A stretch of DNA of 64,000 nt from Alkalinema sp. CACIAM 70d (GCA_002148405.1 MUGG01000155.1:1-64000), one strand, 5' to 3'; numbered from the stretch's first letter, positions 42,519 to 53,600 are shown. Notes: a model not told the origin generated them from the letters alone. Numbers and translations: made by a program.

Positions 42519-44528
42519 ATGGATGTCACGGTGCTATTGATTGAGGATAATTTGGCGGAGGCCCGTCTGCTCCAGGAATTCCTCAAGGGTAGCGTGGTGC
42601 AACGTTTTCATCTCTGCCATCGGCAACGCTTAAGTGAAGGCATCCAACAACTGGCGACAACCCCATTTGATATCATTTTGCTGGACTTGACTCTGCCGGA
42701 TAGTCAGGGGTTAAGTTCCTTGGATGCGTTGACCCAGCGGGTGCCCAGGCTCCCGATCGTCGTTCTCACGAATACCAATGATGATGAGTTAGCCCTAGAA
42801 GCGGTACGGCGAGGGGCGCAGGATTACTTAGTTAAACGCACGGTCAATCAGGATTTACTCGTGCGGGCTTTGTGTTACGCGATCGAACGCAAACAGGTTC
42901 AGGAAGTCCTACGGAAAGTCAATGAAAGTTTGGAATTGCGAGTCCAAGAACGCACCGCAGAACTCGCCGCCGCCAATGCATCCCTAATTCAGGAAATTAC
43001 AGAACGACAAAATATTCAAGAGCGCTTAGAACTAGCTCAAAAAGCTGGAAAAATTGGGACTTTTGAATGGCAAATTCCCTCGAATCAGATTACCTGGAGT
43101 CCGGAACTGGAAATTCTATACGGCTATCCAGTCGATCAATTCCGTAATTGCTACGAAGATTGGCTACAAACTTTACACCCCGACGATCGAGACCAGGTAC
43201 ACCAGGAATTTTGGCAAGCCATACAACGGGAACAAGCTTTAGATATTGAATTTCGGATTTTGACACCCCAGGGTAAAATTCGCTGGATTGCCGCTAAAAG
43301 CCAGGTATTTGCGGCGCGATCGGGAAATCCTTGTCGCATGATTGGCGTTCACATTGACATTACGGAAAAGAAACAACTGGAAGCTCAGTTCCTCAAGGCG
43401 CAACGGTTGGAAAGTTTAGGAACGCTGGCCAGTGGCATTGCCCATGACATTAATAATATTTTGACCCCCGTGTTGGCGGTGGCGCAACTGTTGCCGATCA
43501 AGTTGCCGAATCTCGATGAGCGGAATTTGCAACTCCTGTCCTTACTGGAAAACAGTGCCCATCGGGGTTCGGACTTGGTGAAACAAATTTTGTCCTTTAC
43601 CCGTGGTATGGAAGGGCAGCGGGGCATTCTCCAGGTCAGTTATTTGCTCAAGGAGATTATTCAAATCATTCAACAGACGTTGCCCAAAACGATCGAGGTT
43701 CAAGCCCAGATCAACTCAGATCTCTGGCCTGTCTATGCTGATAGCACGCAACTCCATCAGGTGTTTATGAATCTCTGTGTCAATGCGCGGGATGCCATGC
43801 CCCAGGGGGGCCTGTTGAGGATCTCAGTGGATAATCAGCAGGTCGATGAGGCGATCGCGCGGTTGCATTTGGATGCGGAGGTGGGGAATTACGTGGTGGT
43901 GACGATCGCGGATACGGGCACCGGGATGGCTCCGGAGATTTTGCATCGTATTTTCGATCCGTTTTTTACAACGAAGGACATTGGCCAGGGAACCGGCTTA
44001 GGTTTATCAGCGGTGCTGGGCATTGTCAAAAGTCATGGTGGATTTATTGTAGTGCAGAGTGAGGTGGGTCAGGGCAGCCAGTTCCAAATCTTTTTACCAG
44101 TCTGTGAGTCTGAACCCATTCCGCCTAAAAATCCTGAATTTACGGGATTGGGGCAGCAGGAATTAATTTTAGTCGTGGATGATGAAGCAACGATTTGCGA
44201 AAGTATTCGCAATATTTTAACAGTACATAACTACCAAGTTTTAACCGCAACCTCTAGCGCGATCGCGATCGAGTTATTCCACACCTATCTGACGGACATT
44301 CGGTGTGTTTTTCTGGATATGATGATGCCTGCGATGGACGGTTTATCCACCCTCTATATATTTAGGCAGCTCAACCCCCACATTCCGGCTATTTTAATGA
44401 GTGGCTTGCATTCCACGGAAGTCGTATCTCAAGCAGAGGCAGCAGGCTTCCAGGGATTTATTGCTAAGCCGTTTACCCAAGAAATGCTACTGAGTACATT
44501 ACAGCGATCGCTTCAGGCTACGGTGTGA
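42519..44528 (+). CDS. Hybrid histidine kinase, receiver-PAS-HK-receiver
   Basis: 669 residues from the ATG at 42519; a GTG six bases earlier overlaps the previous stop and is also possible. An N-terminal receiver (1-120; VLLIEDNLAEARL, IILLDLTLPDSQG) is followed by a coiled coil (LELRVQERTAELAAANASL) and a PAS/PAC unit (175-290; GVHIDITEKKQLEAQ). HisKA follows with His in ASGIAHDINNILTPV (about 315), then HATPase (NLCVNARDAMPQ, GTGLGLSAVLGIV) and a C-terminal receiver (CVFLDMMMPAMDG, FIAKPFTQ). The first receiver could accept phosphate from the phytochrome. No DNA-binding output is present, so the signal must leave by another protein. Confidence 0.94.
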   Translation: MDVTVLLIEDNLAEARLLQEFLKGSVVQRFHLCHRQRLSEGIQQLATTPFDIILLDLTLPDSQGLSSLDALTQRVPRLPIVVLTNTNDDELALEAVRRGAQDYLVKRTVNQDLLVRALCYAIERKQVQEVLRKVNESLELRVQERTAELAAANASLIQEITERQNIQERLELAQKAGKIGTFEWQIPSNQITWSPELEILYGYPVDQFRNCYEDWLQTLHPDDRDQVHQEFWQAIQREQALDIEFRILTPQGKIRWIAAKSQVFAARSGNPCRMIGVHIDITEKKQLEAQFLKAQRLESLGTLASGIAHDINNILTPVLAVAQLLPIKLPNLDERNLQLLSLLENSAHRGSDLVKQILSFTRGMEGQRGILQVSYLLKEIIQIIQQTLPKTIEVQAQINSDLWPVYADSTQLHQVFMNLCVNARDAMPQGGLLRISVDNQQVDEAIARLHLDAEVGNYVVVTIADTGTGMAPEILHRIFDPFFTTKDIGQGTGLGLSAVLGIVKSHGGFIVVQSEVGQGSQFQIFLPVCESEPIPPKNPEFTGLGQQELILVVDDEATICESIRNILTVHNYQVLTATSSAIAIELFHTYLTDIRCVFLDMMMPAMDGLSTLYIFRQLNPHIPAILMSGLHSTEVVSQAEAAGFQGFIAKPFTQEMLLSTLQRSLQATV

Positions 44529-44562
44529 AAGTCAGTTATGAATCACAACCCGGATTGAACCA

Positions 44563-46089
44563 TCAGAACCGAGGTAACCAGGTTCTGGCTTGGCGATTGA
44601 GCGATCGTAAAACCTGAATATGCGGTTCATCGGCTTCTACGGGAATAATCGGCGCAGGTTGTCCGCCCCACTGCCGAATGACCGCATTGGCTGCTTCCAA
44701 CCCCGTGACGTAGGCTTTTTCCTGGGACCAAGAGCCGTGTTGAGTAATAATCCAATCGCCGCTCATGTACAGGTTAGGTAGGCTGGTCGTACCGCGCAAC
44801 ATGTATTGGTAACTACCGGGAGAGAAATGGGTAACGGCTTTGGGCAGGCGCACGACGCTGTAGTCCACAACTTTTGCGGCTTGGAAGTCTGGAATACAGG
44901 TAATCAAATCCTGGTGAACCCGATCGACAATGGCCCGATCGTCCATGGGCAAAAACTGATTGGCATGGTAAAAGTCCGCTTCAATCACGGTACCGGGTTC
45001 GTCTTGGAATTCATCGTGCAGCGCATTGAGATCGAAAAATGTCCAGCCGGTGGTGGGGGTGAAGCCGAAACAGGCATTGGACGGCAGCGGCACGGGAATT
45101 TTTCGATCGAACCACAGGCGCGTTGCCAACACATCGATCGACCCTAGGTTCATCACATCACGAAACTCTGAAAACTGCGCTAGGGTTTTGCTATTGGCAA
45201 TGATTTTTTGCATACCCGAGATGCCCACTGCAAAAATCACCGCATCGGCCTCAAACCGCTCGCCACCGCAGATCACAGCTTTTACTTGCTGCGTTCGAGG
45301 ATCTAACTCTAAATCACTCACCCGTTTCTGGGTCAGAACTTTGCCACCGAGGGTTTTGATTTTATCGACCCAGGGTTGAAAGATGCGATCGCCCACCGTA
45401 CCCCGACACCACACCACATCAAAGTCCGCTTGGTGGGCCAGGATGAAGTAGTAGAGCATTCCCAGGGTGGCCGCAGCGGAACATTGCTCCCCCGGTGCAA
45501 ACAGTCCCACCAGCAGCATCGCTTCAAAGGCATCTTTATACAGCCGTTCCGAGACGCCATATTGTTGGAACAATTCCCGCGCGGTCATTTTGTCGTAGCG
45601 TTGCCAAGCTTCATCGGAATTGTCAAAATCCACGATCGTGTATAGCAGGGGTAAAGCCGTCAGCCGATCCCACAGGGGCAAGCGTTCAAATTGCGTGTAA
45701 ACAAAGGTTCCCAAGGGCATGGGCAGGCGGGGCATGTGCTGGAAAATGGGCGATGTCACTTCCAATCCAGCGGGGGAATACTGGTGCGATCGCGTCCAAG
45801 GGGTGAAGGGATCAAGGCCCAGTTCTTTCACCAGGGCAAAGATGTTGTTGTAGGGGTACCAAAAGCCATGGATACCCGCTTCCACCGATCGGCCCCCAGG
45901 GGTTTTCCAACCCGCCACTAGGCCACCGGGATAGGCTCCAGCTTCCAGCAAGGTCACGTCGTAGCCCTGTTTAGCCAGGTGGTAGGTGGCTCCTAGGCCC
46001 GCCCAGCCCGCTCCCACGACTACAACCTTTTTGCCCTGTCCACCTGTCCCAGTGTGCCCTGCTCCAACCATACCCCGTCCCAAACCCAT
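44563..46089 (-). CDS. FAD-dependent carotenoid-desaturase-like oxidoreductase
   Basis: 508 residues. The dinucleotide-binding motif VVVVGAGWAGLGATYHLAKQ lies near residue 21, after a Gly-rich leader that may not be translated. GGLVAGWKTPGGRSVEAGIHG and a C-terminal LYMSGDWIITQHGSWSQEKA (FAD-binding) follow. This is the amine oxidase/phytoene-desaturase superfamily, most like zeta-carotene desaturase and hydroxysqualene-type enzymes. The exact substrate is unresolved. It is convergent with the hybrid kinase. Confidence 0.8.
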   Translation of the reverse strand: MGLGRGMVGAGHTGTGGQGKKVVVVGAGWAGLGATYHLAKQGYDVTLLEAGAYPGGLVAGWKTPGGRSVEAGIHGFWYPYNNIFALVKELGLDPFTPWTRSHQYSPAGLEVTSPIFQHMPRLPMPLGTFVYTQFERLPLWDRLTALPLLYTIVDFDNSDEAWQRYDKMTARELFQQYGVSERLYKDAFEAMLLVGLFAPGEQCSAAATLGMLYYFILAHQADFDVVWCRGTVGDRIFQPWVDKIKTLGGKVLTQKRVSDLELDPRTQQVKAVICGGERFEADAVIFAVGISGMQKIIANSKTLAQFSEFRDVMNLGSIDVLATRLWFDRKIPVPLPSNACFGFTPTTGWTFFDLNALHDEFQDEPGTVIEADFYHANQFLPMDDRAIVDRVHQDLITCIPDFQAAKVVDYSVVRLPKAVTHFSPGSYQYMLRGTTSLPNLYMSGDWIITQHGSWSQEKAYVTGLEAANAVIRQWGGQPAPIIPVEADEPHIQVLRSLNRQARTWLPRF

Positions 46090-46132
46090 CCGTTACTGCC
46101 AACCCCTTCAGGCTAGCAGAGGATTGAGGTTT

Positions 46133-47254
46133 CTACCAATCGCAACCGCCACCCCCACCGTCGCTACTGCCTCCACCGAAATCGCTGGAGCTATAATCGC
46201 TGGAACTGCTGGAGCTGTAGTCGCTAGAGCTGTAATCACTGGAACTGCTGGAACTATAGTCGCTAGAACTGTAATCGCTGGAGCTACTAGAGCTATAGTC
46301 GCTACTATTCCAAGAATTGTATTGATTATTGTCCCAGTTACTATTGTCGATCGAACTATGGGAGCTATTGTAATTAGGCTGCTCCGAAGCGTAACTCTCT
46401 GTGTGGGATTGATTTTCGTAATTTTGGTTAGATTTCTGTTTGGGTGCTTTTCCCTTGTTCTTTTTCGCTTTCTTTTTACGGCTTTTTTTCGTGGATTGCA
46501 CTGGATTTGGTTGGACTGGAATTGCTTGCGGCGGTGTAGCTAAGGTTGGGGAGGAGATGGCAACGGTTTGGGAGATGGGGGAAGATGGCTCGATCGAAGT
46601 TGCTGGTTGGGATGCCCGTTTTTGCCTGCGGGATACCCACAACAATGCACCGCCGGAGGCAATGCAAAATGCAAAAATACCGCCAACGATATCCGATCGA
46701 TCGGTACCGACTGCGCCTGATTCGGAGGGGCTTTGTTCTAGCGTATCCAGGATGGCTTGTACGCCGTCGATCGTGCCTTGGTCAAATTGGCCTTGACGAA
46801 ACAGTGGGGAGACTGTTTGCGCCAGTAAATCCGTGACCGCGCGATCGGGCAGTATCGGTTGTAAGCCCGAGCCGACTTCTACCTCCACCCGGCGATCGGT
46901 TTTGGAGATTAAAAAGAGAACGCCGTTGTTGGTTTGTTTTTTGCCAATGCCCCAGGTGTTGAAGAGTTCGGTGGCAAAGGCTTTGGGGGATTGACTCGGT
47001 TGAGTATCGGGAACGGTGACGACGGCAACTTCGCTGCCGTTGTAGGCTTCTAGGGCTGCAATTTTCTGGTTGAGTTGGGCTTCTGTGGCAGGGGTGAGGA
47101 GATCAGCCGTATCCGTAACCCAGCCGCTGTTGGCTTTGCGGGGATTGGGTACTTCGTGGATGGGAATGGCCAGTACCGGAGCCACGATCGTGAACAGTAA
47201 TCCGCTCCCGATCAGCAGGCTGAGGCATAACGACGGAAGACTGAATTTTTGCAT
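46133..47254 (-). CDS. TPM-domain exported protein with Ser/Tyr-rich tail
   Basis: 373 residues from the ATG at 47254. Signal peptide (LPSLCLSLLIGSGLLF...VLA), then a TPM domain (35-180; GWVTDTADLLTPATEAQLNQ, LFNTWGIGKKQTNNGVLFLI, RRVEVEVGSGLQPILPD). One membrane helix (about 200-220, DIVGGIFAFCIASGGALLWV) precedes a Lys-rich cytoplasmic segment and a tail of SSDYSSS repeats ending GGGGGCDW. TPM proteins include Psb32 and putative acid phosphatases linked to photosystem II repair. The Ser/Gly tail ending with Cys is a feature of the YgcG-like TPM group. It is divergent from DUF2470. Confidence 0.87.
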   Translation of the reverse strand: MQKFSLPSLCLSLLIGSGLLFTIVAPVLAIPIHEVPNPRKANSGWVTDTADLLTPATEAQLNQKIAALEAYNGSEVAVVTVPDTQPSQSPKAFATELFNTWGIGKKQTNNGVLFLISKTDRRVEVEVGSGLQPILPDRAVTDLLAQTVSPLFRQGQFDQGTIDGVQAILDTLEQSPSESGAVGTDRSDIVGGIFAFCIASGGALLWVSRRQKRASQPATSIEPSSPISQTVAISSPTLATPPQAIPVQPNPVQSTKKSRKKKAKKNKGKAPKQKSNQNYENQSHTESYASEQPNYNSSHSSIDNSNWDNNQYNSWNSSDYSSSSSSDYSSSDYSSSSSSDYSSSDYSSSSSSDYSSSDFGGGSSDGGGGGCDW

Positions 47255-47481
47255 AGAGTGAATGAATCTAACTAGATGGGGCAATGCTGCCACTATGTAA
47301 TTCAAGCTTGGGGATAACTAATGCAGGACAGTTGAGAATTCCGCAAAAAAAGTTTGCATTGCCCCTCATCAGGCGATTATCTTCTCTAAATCTCCCTACA
47401 TTTTGATATTTTTTCGCAATAACGTGGCAGGGCGTAGAGGGCTCTGGTATCATCACAAAGAGCGAGATAAGGAGAGATGAA

Positions 47482-47766
47482 ATGGCTGGAGATGTGATTA
47501 CACCTGCAATTAGCGATCGGATCTGTGCCCATATGAATGAAGATCATGCTGATGCGGTACTGATCTATGCGAAAGCTTTTGGCAATGCGTCTGAGGCCAC
47601 CGCTGCTAAAATGTTAGCGATCGATCCTGAGGGGATGGATCTTAGTGCGGAGGTGGATGGTCAGGAACAGGCTGTACGGGTGGCGTTTGACCATACTTTG
47701 GCGGATTCGGAAGATGCCCACCAAACGTTGATTGCCATGATTAAGCAGGCGCGGCAGAAGGGTTAG
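47482..47766 (+). CDS. DUF2470 protein (haem-related)
   Basis: 94 residues. DRICAHMNEDHADAVLIYAKAF carries the family's conserved HMN.DH motif, and MDLSAEVDGQEQAVRVAFDH follows. DUF2470 is found at the C-terminus of haem-utilisation and pyridoxamine-oxidase-like proteins; in cyanobacteria it stands alone as here. AAGGAGAGATGAA gives a strong ribosome-binding site. Confidence 0.9.
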   Translation: MAGDVITPAISDRICAHMNEDHADAVLIYAKAFGNASEATAAKMLAIDPEGMDLSAEVDGQEQAVRVAFDHTLADSEDAHQTLIAMIKQARQKG

Positions 47767-47819
47767 GAGATATTTGTCTGACGGGAAGTCGATTGGAGGA
47801 ACTCGTGAGTTGCTCGATC

Positions 47820-47897
47820 GTCGGGGCTGCTGCGCAGCGAAGATCGGGGAACTTCTCCCCGCGCCCCTGCAATGTCAGGGGACTCTACTCCCCCGAC
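47820..47897. repeat. Three-armed palindromic element
   Basis: Outer arms GTCGGGG (47820-47826) and CCCCGAC (47891-47897) enclose three perfect hairpins: GCTGC/GCAGC (47826-47838), CGGGGA/TCCCCG (47845-47861) and CCCCTG/CAGGGG (47864-47881). The form is a cloverleaf, GC-rich unlike the surroundings. It resembles a dispersed extragenic palindromic repeat more than a functional RNA gene. Confidence 0.6.
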
Positions 47898-48046
47898 ACC
47901 CCCCGAAAGTGAATCCTGCGTCCAAGCACAGGGAATTTGTGAGGGACAAATAGCAGCCGTTGAATCCACATTAGCGCGAGTTCTGGGGTGGGAGTGGGTA
48001 TCCTGAGAGGGTTCCATCCTGCCCCACGTTTTTTGCTGGTCGTCCT

Positions 48047-49144
48047 ATGCAACGCTATGCCTTTGTCTTTTTGGAAATTCTGAGCTGTGAAGGCGGCATT
48101 CAGTCCTACGTGCGCGATATTTTGCGGGCCTATCCTGGGGCGGTACCAGCGGATGTCTTTTTGCTGCGGGATGGGCCGGAGGTGGAGAATCCTTTTGCCA
48201 GCGATCGCCTGCGCTTCCATTACCTGCAAACAAAGCCTGCGAGTTTGGGACGGCTGCGGCTGGCGGTGCAATTTTTAGCGTATTTAATCCGTTGTCGTCC
48301 GCAGCGGGTATTCTGTGGCCATATCCATCTTTTGCCGTTAATTTCTCCGTTGTGCCAAGCGTTGGGGATTCCGTTGACGATCTTGACCTACGGGAAGGAA
48401 GTCTGGGAACCGTTGCCCCCCCAAAAACAGAAGGCTTTGCAAACCGCCGATCGGGTCTGGACCATTAGCCGCTATTCCCGCGATCGCCTCTGTGCGGCCA
48501 ATGGTGTGCATCCAGATCGGGTGGAGTTTCTCTACTGTGCGGTGGATGGGCAGACGTTTCGACCGATGGAACCGCAGCGATCGTTGCTGGAGAAATACGG
48601 TTTAGCGAACCATCGGGTCATGATGACGGTGGCGCGGCTGTGGTCGGGGGATCCCTACAAGGGTGTGGATGTGACAATTCGAGCCTTGCCGAAAATTTTG
48701 GCGCAGTATCCCGATGTCAAATATTTAGTGATTGGGCGGGGGGATGACCAGCCCAGGTTGGCGCAGTTGGCAGCGGAATTGGGCGTGGCCGATCGGGTTG
48801 TGTTTGCGGGGTTTGTACCCACGGCGGAATTACCTCAGCATTACAACTTGGCGGATATCTACGTGATGCCGTCCCAGGAGGGATTTGGCATTGTTTATCT
48901 GGAGGCGATGGCCTGCGGGGTTCCGGTGCTGTCGGGGGATGGGGACGGGTCGGCGGATCCCTTGCAGGATGGGCATTTGGGCTGGCGAGTCCCCTATCGC
49001 GATCCGGAGGCTGTGGCGATCGCCTGTTGTGAGATGTTAGCGGGGCAAGATCCGCGCTGTAATGGTGCGATGCTGCGGGAGAAGGTGTTGCATTTGTTCG
49101 ATCGATCGGCGTTGCAAGCGCGGCTGGTGGAGTTGCTATACTGA
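48047..49144 (+). CDS. GT4-family glycosyltransferase
   Basis: 365 residues. GT-B fold with N-terminal EILSCEGGIQSYVRDILRAY, central VWTISRYSRDRL and C-terminal donor site MPSQEGFGIVYLEAMACGVPVL (E-x7-E). Residues 195-215 (TVARLWSGDPYKGVDVTIRAL) are typical. It transfers a sugar from a nucleotide-activated donor to a glycan or lipid. No neighbouring polysaccharide genes identify the product. Confidence 0.92.
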   Translation: MQRYAFVFLEILSCEGGIQSYVRDILRAYPGAVPADVFLLRDGPEVENPFASDRLRFHYLQTKPASLGRLRLAVQFLAYLIRCRPQRVFCGHIHLLPLISPLCQALGIPLTILTYGKEVWEPLPPQKQKALQTADRVWTISRYSRDRLCAANGVHPDRVEFLYCAVDGQTFRPMEPQRSLLEKYGLANHRVMMTVARLWSGDPYKGVDVTIRALPKILAQYPDVKYLVIGRGDDQPRLAQLAAELGVADRVVFAGFVPTAELPQHYNLADIYVMPSQEGFGIVYLEAMACGVPVLSGDGDGSADPLQDGHLGWRVPYRDPEAVAIACCEMLAGQDPRCNGAMLREKVLHLFDRSALQARLVELLY

Positions 49145-49303
49145 TCCACCCTTAAAAAATAAGTTTTAGGTTATCCGTAGTCAGTAGAATAAAGGTCTGC
49201 AGAAATGTTAGGTCATTTCCAAGCTAGATCGTCATAACGTTAAGTTTCTCAATATCGCAGGTAAAATAGTGGTGAAGTGTCATAGCACGATGCAGATCCT
49301 AGT

Positions 49304-50608
49304 ATGCCTAATGATTCTCTGTTGAAAACATTTCAAAAGTCCTATCAAAACACGGACTTAACTCCTTTACTTCAGCCTGAGCAGTTGGTGAAGTTTTGGG
49401 TCGAATATGGAAGTACTTCATTAGAAGAGTTAGTTCAACTAGTTGAAGATAATGCATCGCGGGATGCAAAAGTCATTTTTTCTGGACATCGTGGTTGTGG
49501 CAAATCAACATTATTAGCAGAATTTGGAAGAAATCTCAGCGATCGCTATTTCGTAGCATTCTTCTCTATTGCTGAGACAATCGAAATGTCTGATGTGAAC
49601 CACATTAATATTTTGTTTGCGATCGCTGTCAATTTGATGTTGAGAGCAGAACAAGAGCAGATTAGCATTCCTGAATCTATCAAAAATGCGTTCTATAAGT
49701 GGTTTGCAAAGCGGACACAAATTGAAGTCGAAACCCCTAAAAGTGCGGAATTATCAGTAGGGTTTGATCTCTTTAAAATTATCACTGGGAAGCTAAAGAC
49801 AGAAGCATCCATCCGAAATGAACTTAAACGGGAGTTTGAGCGGAATATTTCTGAGCTTGTTGCCAAGCTCAATGAGATTGCAGCAGCTATTCAAGGTGCT
49901 AGCAAGAAAGAGGTTTTGGTTATAATTGATGACTTAGATAAGCTTGATCTGGCAGTTGTCAGAAGTATTTTTCAAGAACACATCAAAGCTTTATTTTTAC
50001 CAGGATTTAGTATTGTTTACACGATTCCTATCTCTTCCTTACGAGATATTTCTCTATCTGCAACTTTGCGTACAGAGGCTGATGATCAAATTGTGATTAT
50101 GCCAGTCTCAAAGCTTTTAGCAAAAGGAGAGCGCCGCAAACCAAATCCTACTTACCAAGATGATGCCATTAAAGTTTTGTGTGAGGTCTTGCACAAACGC
50201 ATTCCAAAGGAAATTTTAGAATCAGATATCGCACGGCAGATGGTGCTCCATAGTGGAGGCGTTTTACGAGAATTGATGCGGATTTCCAATCGATGTTGTC
50301 GAATTTGTTTACGGGAAATTCGACGTACTCCTGAGCAGACTAACTTTAAAGTTACTCCTGTTGTATTAGACGAAGCAATCAAAGATCTACGGCTTGATTT
50401 TGAAACTACTTTAGGCAAAATAGATTACGAGATTCTCAAGGAAACCTACGAAAAGTTTTTGCCAGAAGATCCTAAAGAGCAAGCTTTTCTAGACTTGCTT
50501 CATGGTTTAGATGTATTAGAGTACCGCAATAGCGAAGTTTGGTACGATGTTCATCCAATTGTGATGGATTTATTGCAGCGCAAAGGATTGATCAATGCCA
50601 GCAATTAA
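49304..50608 (+). CDS. P-loop AAA/STAND-type ATPase, partner of TPR protein
   Basis: 434 residues. Walker A GHRGCGKSTLLAEF (about residue 66), Walker B LVIIDDLDKLDLAVV (about 207), and a sensor-like strand SIVYTIPISSLRD. A C-terminal winged-helix-like region (DPKEQAFLDLLHGLDVLEYR...VHPIVMDLLQRKGL) resembles that of STAND ATPases. There is no signal or membrane segment. The last 14 bases overlap the start of the 1186-residue NB-ARC/TPR gene, so both are made together. Gene pairs of this kind recur in cyanobacteria, to my knowledge without an assigned function. An ATP-driven switch acting with the next protein is inferred. Confidence 0.8.
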   Translation: MPNDSLLKTFQKSYQNTDLTPLLQPEQLVKFWVEYGSTSLEELVQLVEDNASRDAKVIFSGHRGCGKSTLLAEFGRNLSDRYFVAFFSIAETIEMSDVNHINILFAIAVNLMLRAEQEQISIPESIKNAFYKWFAKRTQIEVETPKSAELSVGFDLFKIITGKLKTEASIRNELKREFERNISELVAKLNEIAAAIQGASKKEVLVIIDDLDKLDLAVVRSIFQEHIKALFLPGFSIVYTIPISSLRDISLSATLRTEADDQIVIMPVSKLLAKGERRKPNPTYQDDAIKVLCEVLHKRIPKEILESDIARQMVLHSGGVLRELMRISNRCCRICLREIRRTPEQTNFKVTPVVLDEAIKDLRLDFETTLGKIDYEILKETYEKFLPEDPKEQAFLDLLHGLDVLEYRNSEVWYDVHPIVMDLLQRKGLINASN

Positions 50609-53600
50609 GTCGCTCAACTTGGGTGAGGACAATGAAAGGGTATATGATGACCTGATTGTGGCAGTAGAAGCCAGTGATGAGGTACTAAGTTTGTTGCTGG
50701 CTGTGTGCGACGAACCCCAGTTGCGGGATGAAATTATTCAACGATATGAGGCGGAACTTCAGCCAAGCATTCGTCCTTACCAAGTGGCATTATCACGGAA
50801 GGAACCGAGTTTACGCGAGGCAATTGCTGAGGTAGCGAAGAATGACTCGTATTTGCAATCAGGTGGTAGAGCTGTGATAACTGTCACTGGGGCAGATCGT
50901 TTGTTGTCTCGCAGATTAGGTGAAGAGCGGTCAGAGAAAGAAATATTTTTTGGTTACTTGCAGTGGACAAGAGAAAGCCTACGGGAATATTCCTATCCGA
51001 TTATTTTATGGTTGACCAATCCACTACTCATAGAACTAAGCCGCAAGGCTCCTGATTTTTGGAGTTGGCGGAAGGATGTATTTAGGTTTGGCTCAGATGA
51101 GATCCACGTTGGACTGGTGAATGGTGATCGGGTAGGTGGCGATAAAACTTCCAGTTCGATGACGCAGATTAACTTAGATCAGAGCAGAGGATGGCAAGTC
51201 AAAATTGATGACGGTACGGCTTATGTTGGGGAAATTCACTTCTCTAATGAGGCAGATTCACTACCTAAGACATTGGTGCTGCCAGAAACTATTGAAAATG
51301 ATGCAATTCCACCAGAAGATTTGCAGCGATTAATTAATCAAACTCATCAACAACAAGGAAACGATTCGCTATTAGCAACCTTGTATTCACAGCTCGGAAG
51401 GGCTTATGCAAGTCGGGTGAAAATAGATAAAGTTGAGGCATCACAGGCAACAATCGAACAGGCAATCGAGTGTTTTCAGAAAGCTACTAGAGTCCAAGAA
51501 GCCTTGGGAATAATTGTTGATTTAGCAAAGAATTTATCTTGGCTGGGATATCTCTACGAATTAGAGGGGAACTATGCAGAAGCAGAACCAATTCTTCAAC
51601 AAGCATTGACAATTTTGGAGCAGCAGTTGGGTTCCAATCACCCCTCTGTAGCAAATACACTCCACAACTTATCAGTCAGCTATGTGCTACAGGGACGCTA
51701 TGCAGAAGCAACCTCCCTTCTTCAACAGAAATCGTTAAGTATCCCAAATAACCTGCCCTATAGTGGAACCCCTCGATTCATTGGACGAGAAGCTGAGTTG
51801 ATACAGTTGCATGAACAGCTTCAGCGCAGTGATCGCATAGCAATTTCTGCTATTGCCGGAATGGGAGGTATTGGAAAGACCGAATTAGCATTGCAATATG
51901 CACTAAAACATTTAGGTGATGGAACTTATTCTGGTGGTATTTGCTGGATAAGAGCGCATCAAGACATAGGGATGCAAATTTTAGCATTTGCAAGGATTTA
52001 CCTAGGTTTAGAACCACCAGAAGATCTAGATTTAGTTGCGAAAGTCAGATGGTGCTGGTGGCACTGGCACCAAGGAGAAGTTTTAGTCATCTTCGATGAT
52101 GTTACTGACTTCACTTCTATTCAACCTTTCTTGCCACCAACAGATTCACGATTCAACGTGTTGCTAACAACAAGATTGCAGTTGGGGGCATCAGTGAATC
52201 AGGTATTTTTGGACGTATTACCAAGTAGTGCAGCTTTGGAGTTTCTACGCTCTATCGTTGGCAATGAGCGAATTAACTATCAATTGGAGGATGCACGAGC
52301 ATTGTGTGCATGGCTGGGTTATTTACCGCTAGCTTTGGAATTGGCGGCACGGTATTTAGCAAGCAGACCAGATCTTTCAGTGACAAGTTTGTTAGATCGG
52401 TTACAAAAACAAAAATTGGCAGCAAAAGCCTTAGCACGACCTGAAGTTGGAATGACTGCTAATCTAAGCATAGCAGCGGCATTTGAGTTGAGTTGGCACG
52501 AGTTAAGTGAGTCGGCACAGCAGTTAGCGGGATGGCTCAGCTTGTTTGCCTTGACACCGATTTCTTGGGAATTAGTAGAAGCATGTATATCAGAATCAGG
52601 TACACAATCAGATGCAGAAACATTAGAGGATTTGAGGGATGAATTAATTAATCTGAACTTGCTCCGACGAATGAATGAGCAGACCTATCAGATACACCCT
52701 CTGATTCGAGAGTTCTTCGTAGCTAAGCTAAAACAGATGCCCAAGGAAGTGTCGATGAAGCAGGCTTTTTGCCGAGAAATGGTAGCAGTAGCAAAACAAA
52801 TTCCTTCAATTCCTACTCGCCAATTAATTCAGACAATTGCTCCTGTCATTCCTCATATTGCCGAAGCAGCTACAACTCTGGAAGCTTGGCTGACAGATGA
52901 TGATTTGATTATTCCTTACATTGGGATTTCTCGTTTTTATCAGGGACAAGCAGCCTATGAGCAGGCATTACCTTGGCTGGAACAATGTCTTCACATAGCA
53001 GAAACTCGATTAGGTTCTGATCATCCCGATATTGCAACTAGCTTAAATAATCTTGCCTATCTTTATCAATTACAGGGACGCTACAGCGAGGCGGAACCTC
53101 TATATGTGAGATCGCTCCAAATCCGAGAAGATCAATTGGGTACAGACCATCCCAGTACTGCACAAAGCCTGAATAATTTGGCAGAATTGTATCGTGCTAT
53201 GGGGCGCTACAGCGAAGCAGAACCTTTATATGTGAGATCGCTCCAAATCCGGGAAGCGCAATTAGGTGCAGACCATCCTGACGTGGCAACTAGCTTAACT
53301 AATTTAGCAGAACTCTATAGATTGCAAGGGCGGTATGCTGAAGCGGAACCCTTGTACATGAGATCTCTTTATATCAGTGAGCAGCAGTTGGGCAGCGATC
53401 ATCCTCTGACTGCTACTATCCTCAATAATTTGGCAGCACTTTATTATGAACAGGGAAGCTATAGCGGAGCAGAACCTTTGTATCTACGATCGCTAGCAGT
53501 TCGAGAACAGCAGTTAGGTGCAGATCATCCTGATGTAGCAAATAGTTTGAATAATCTTGCCTATCTTTATCAGGTTCAGGGGCGTTATGGCGAAGCGGAG

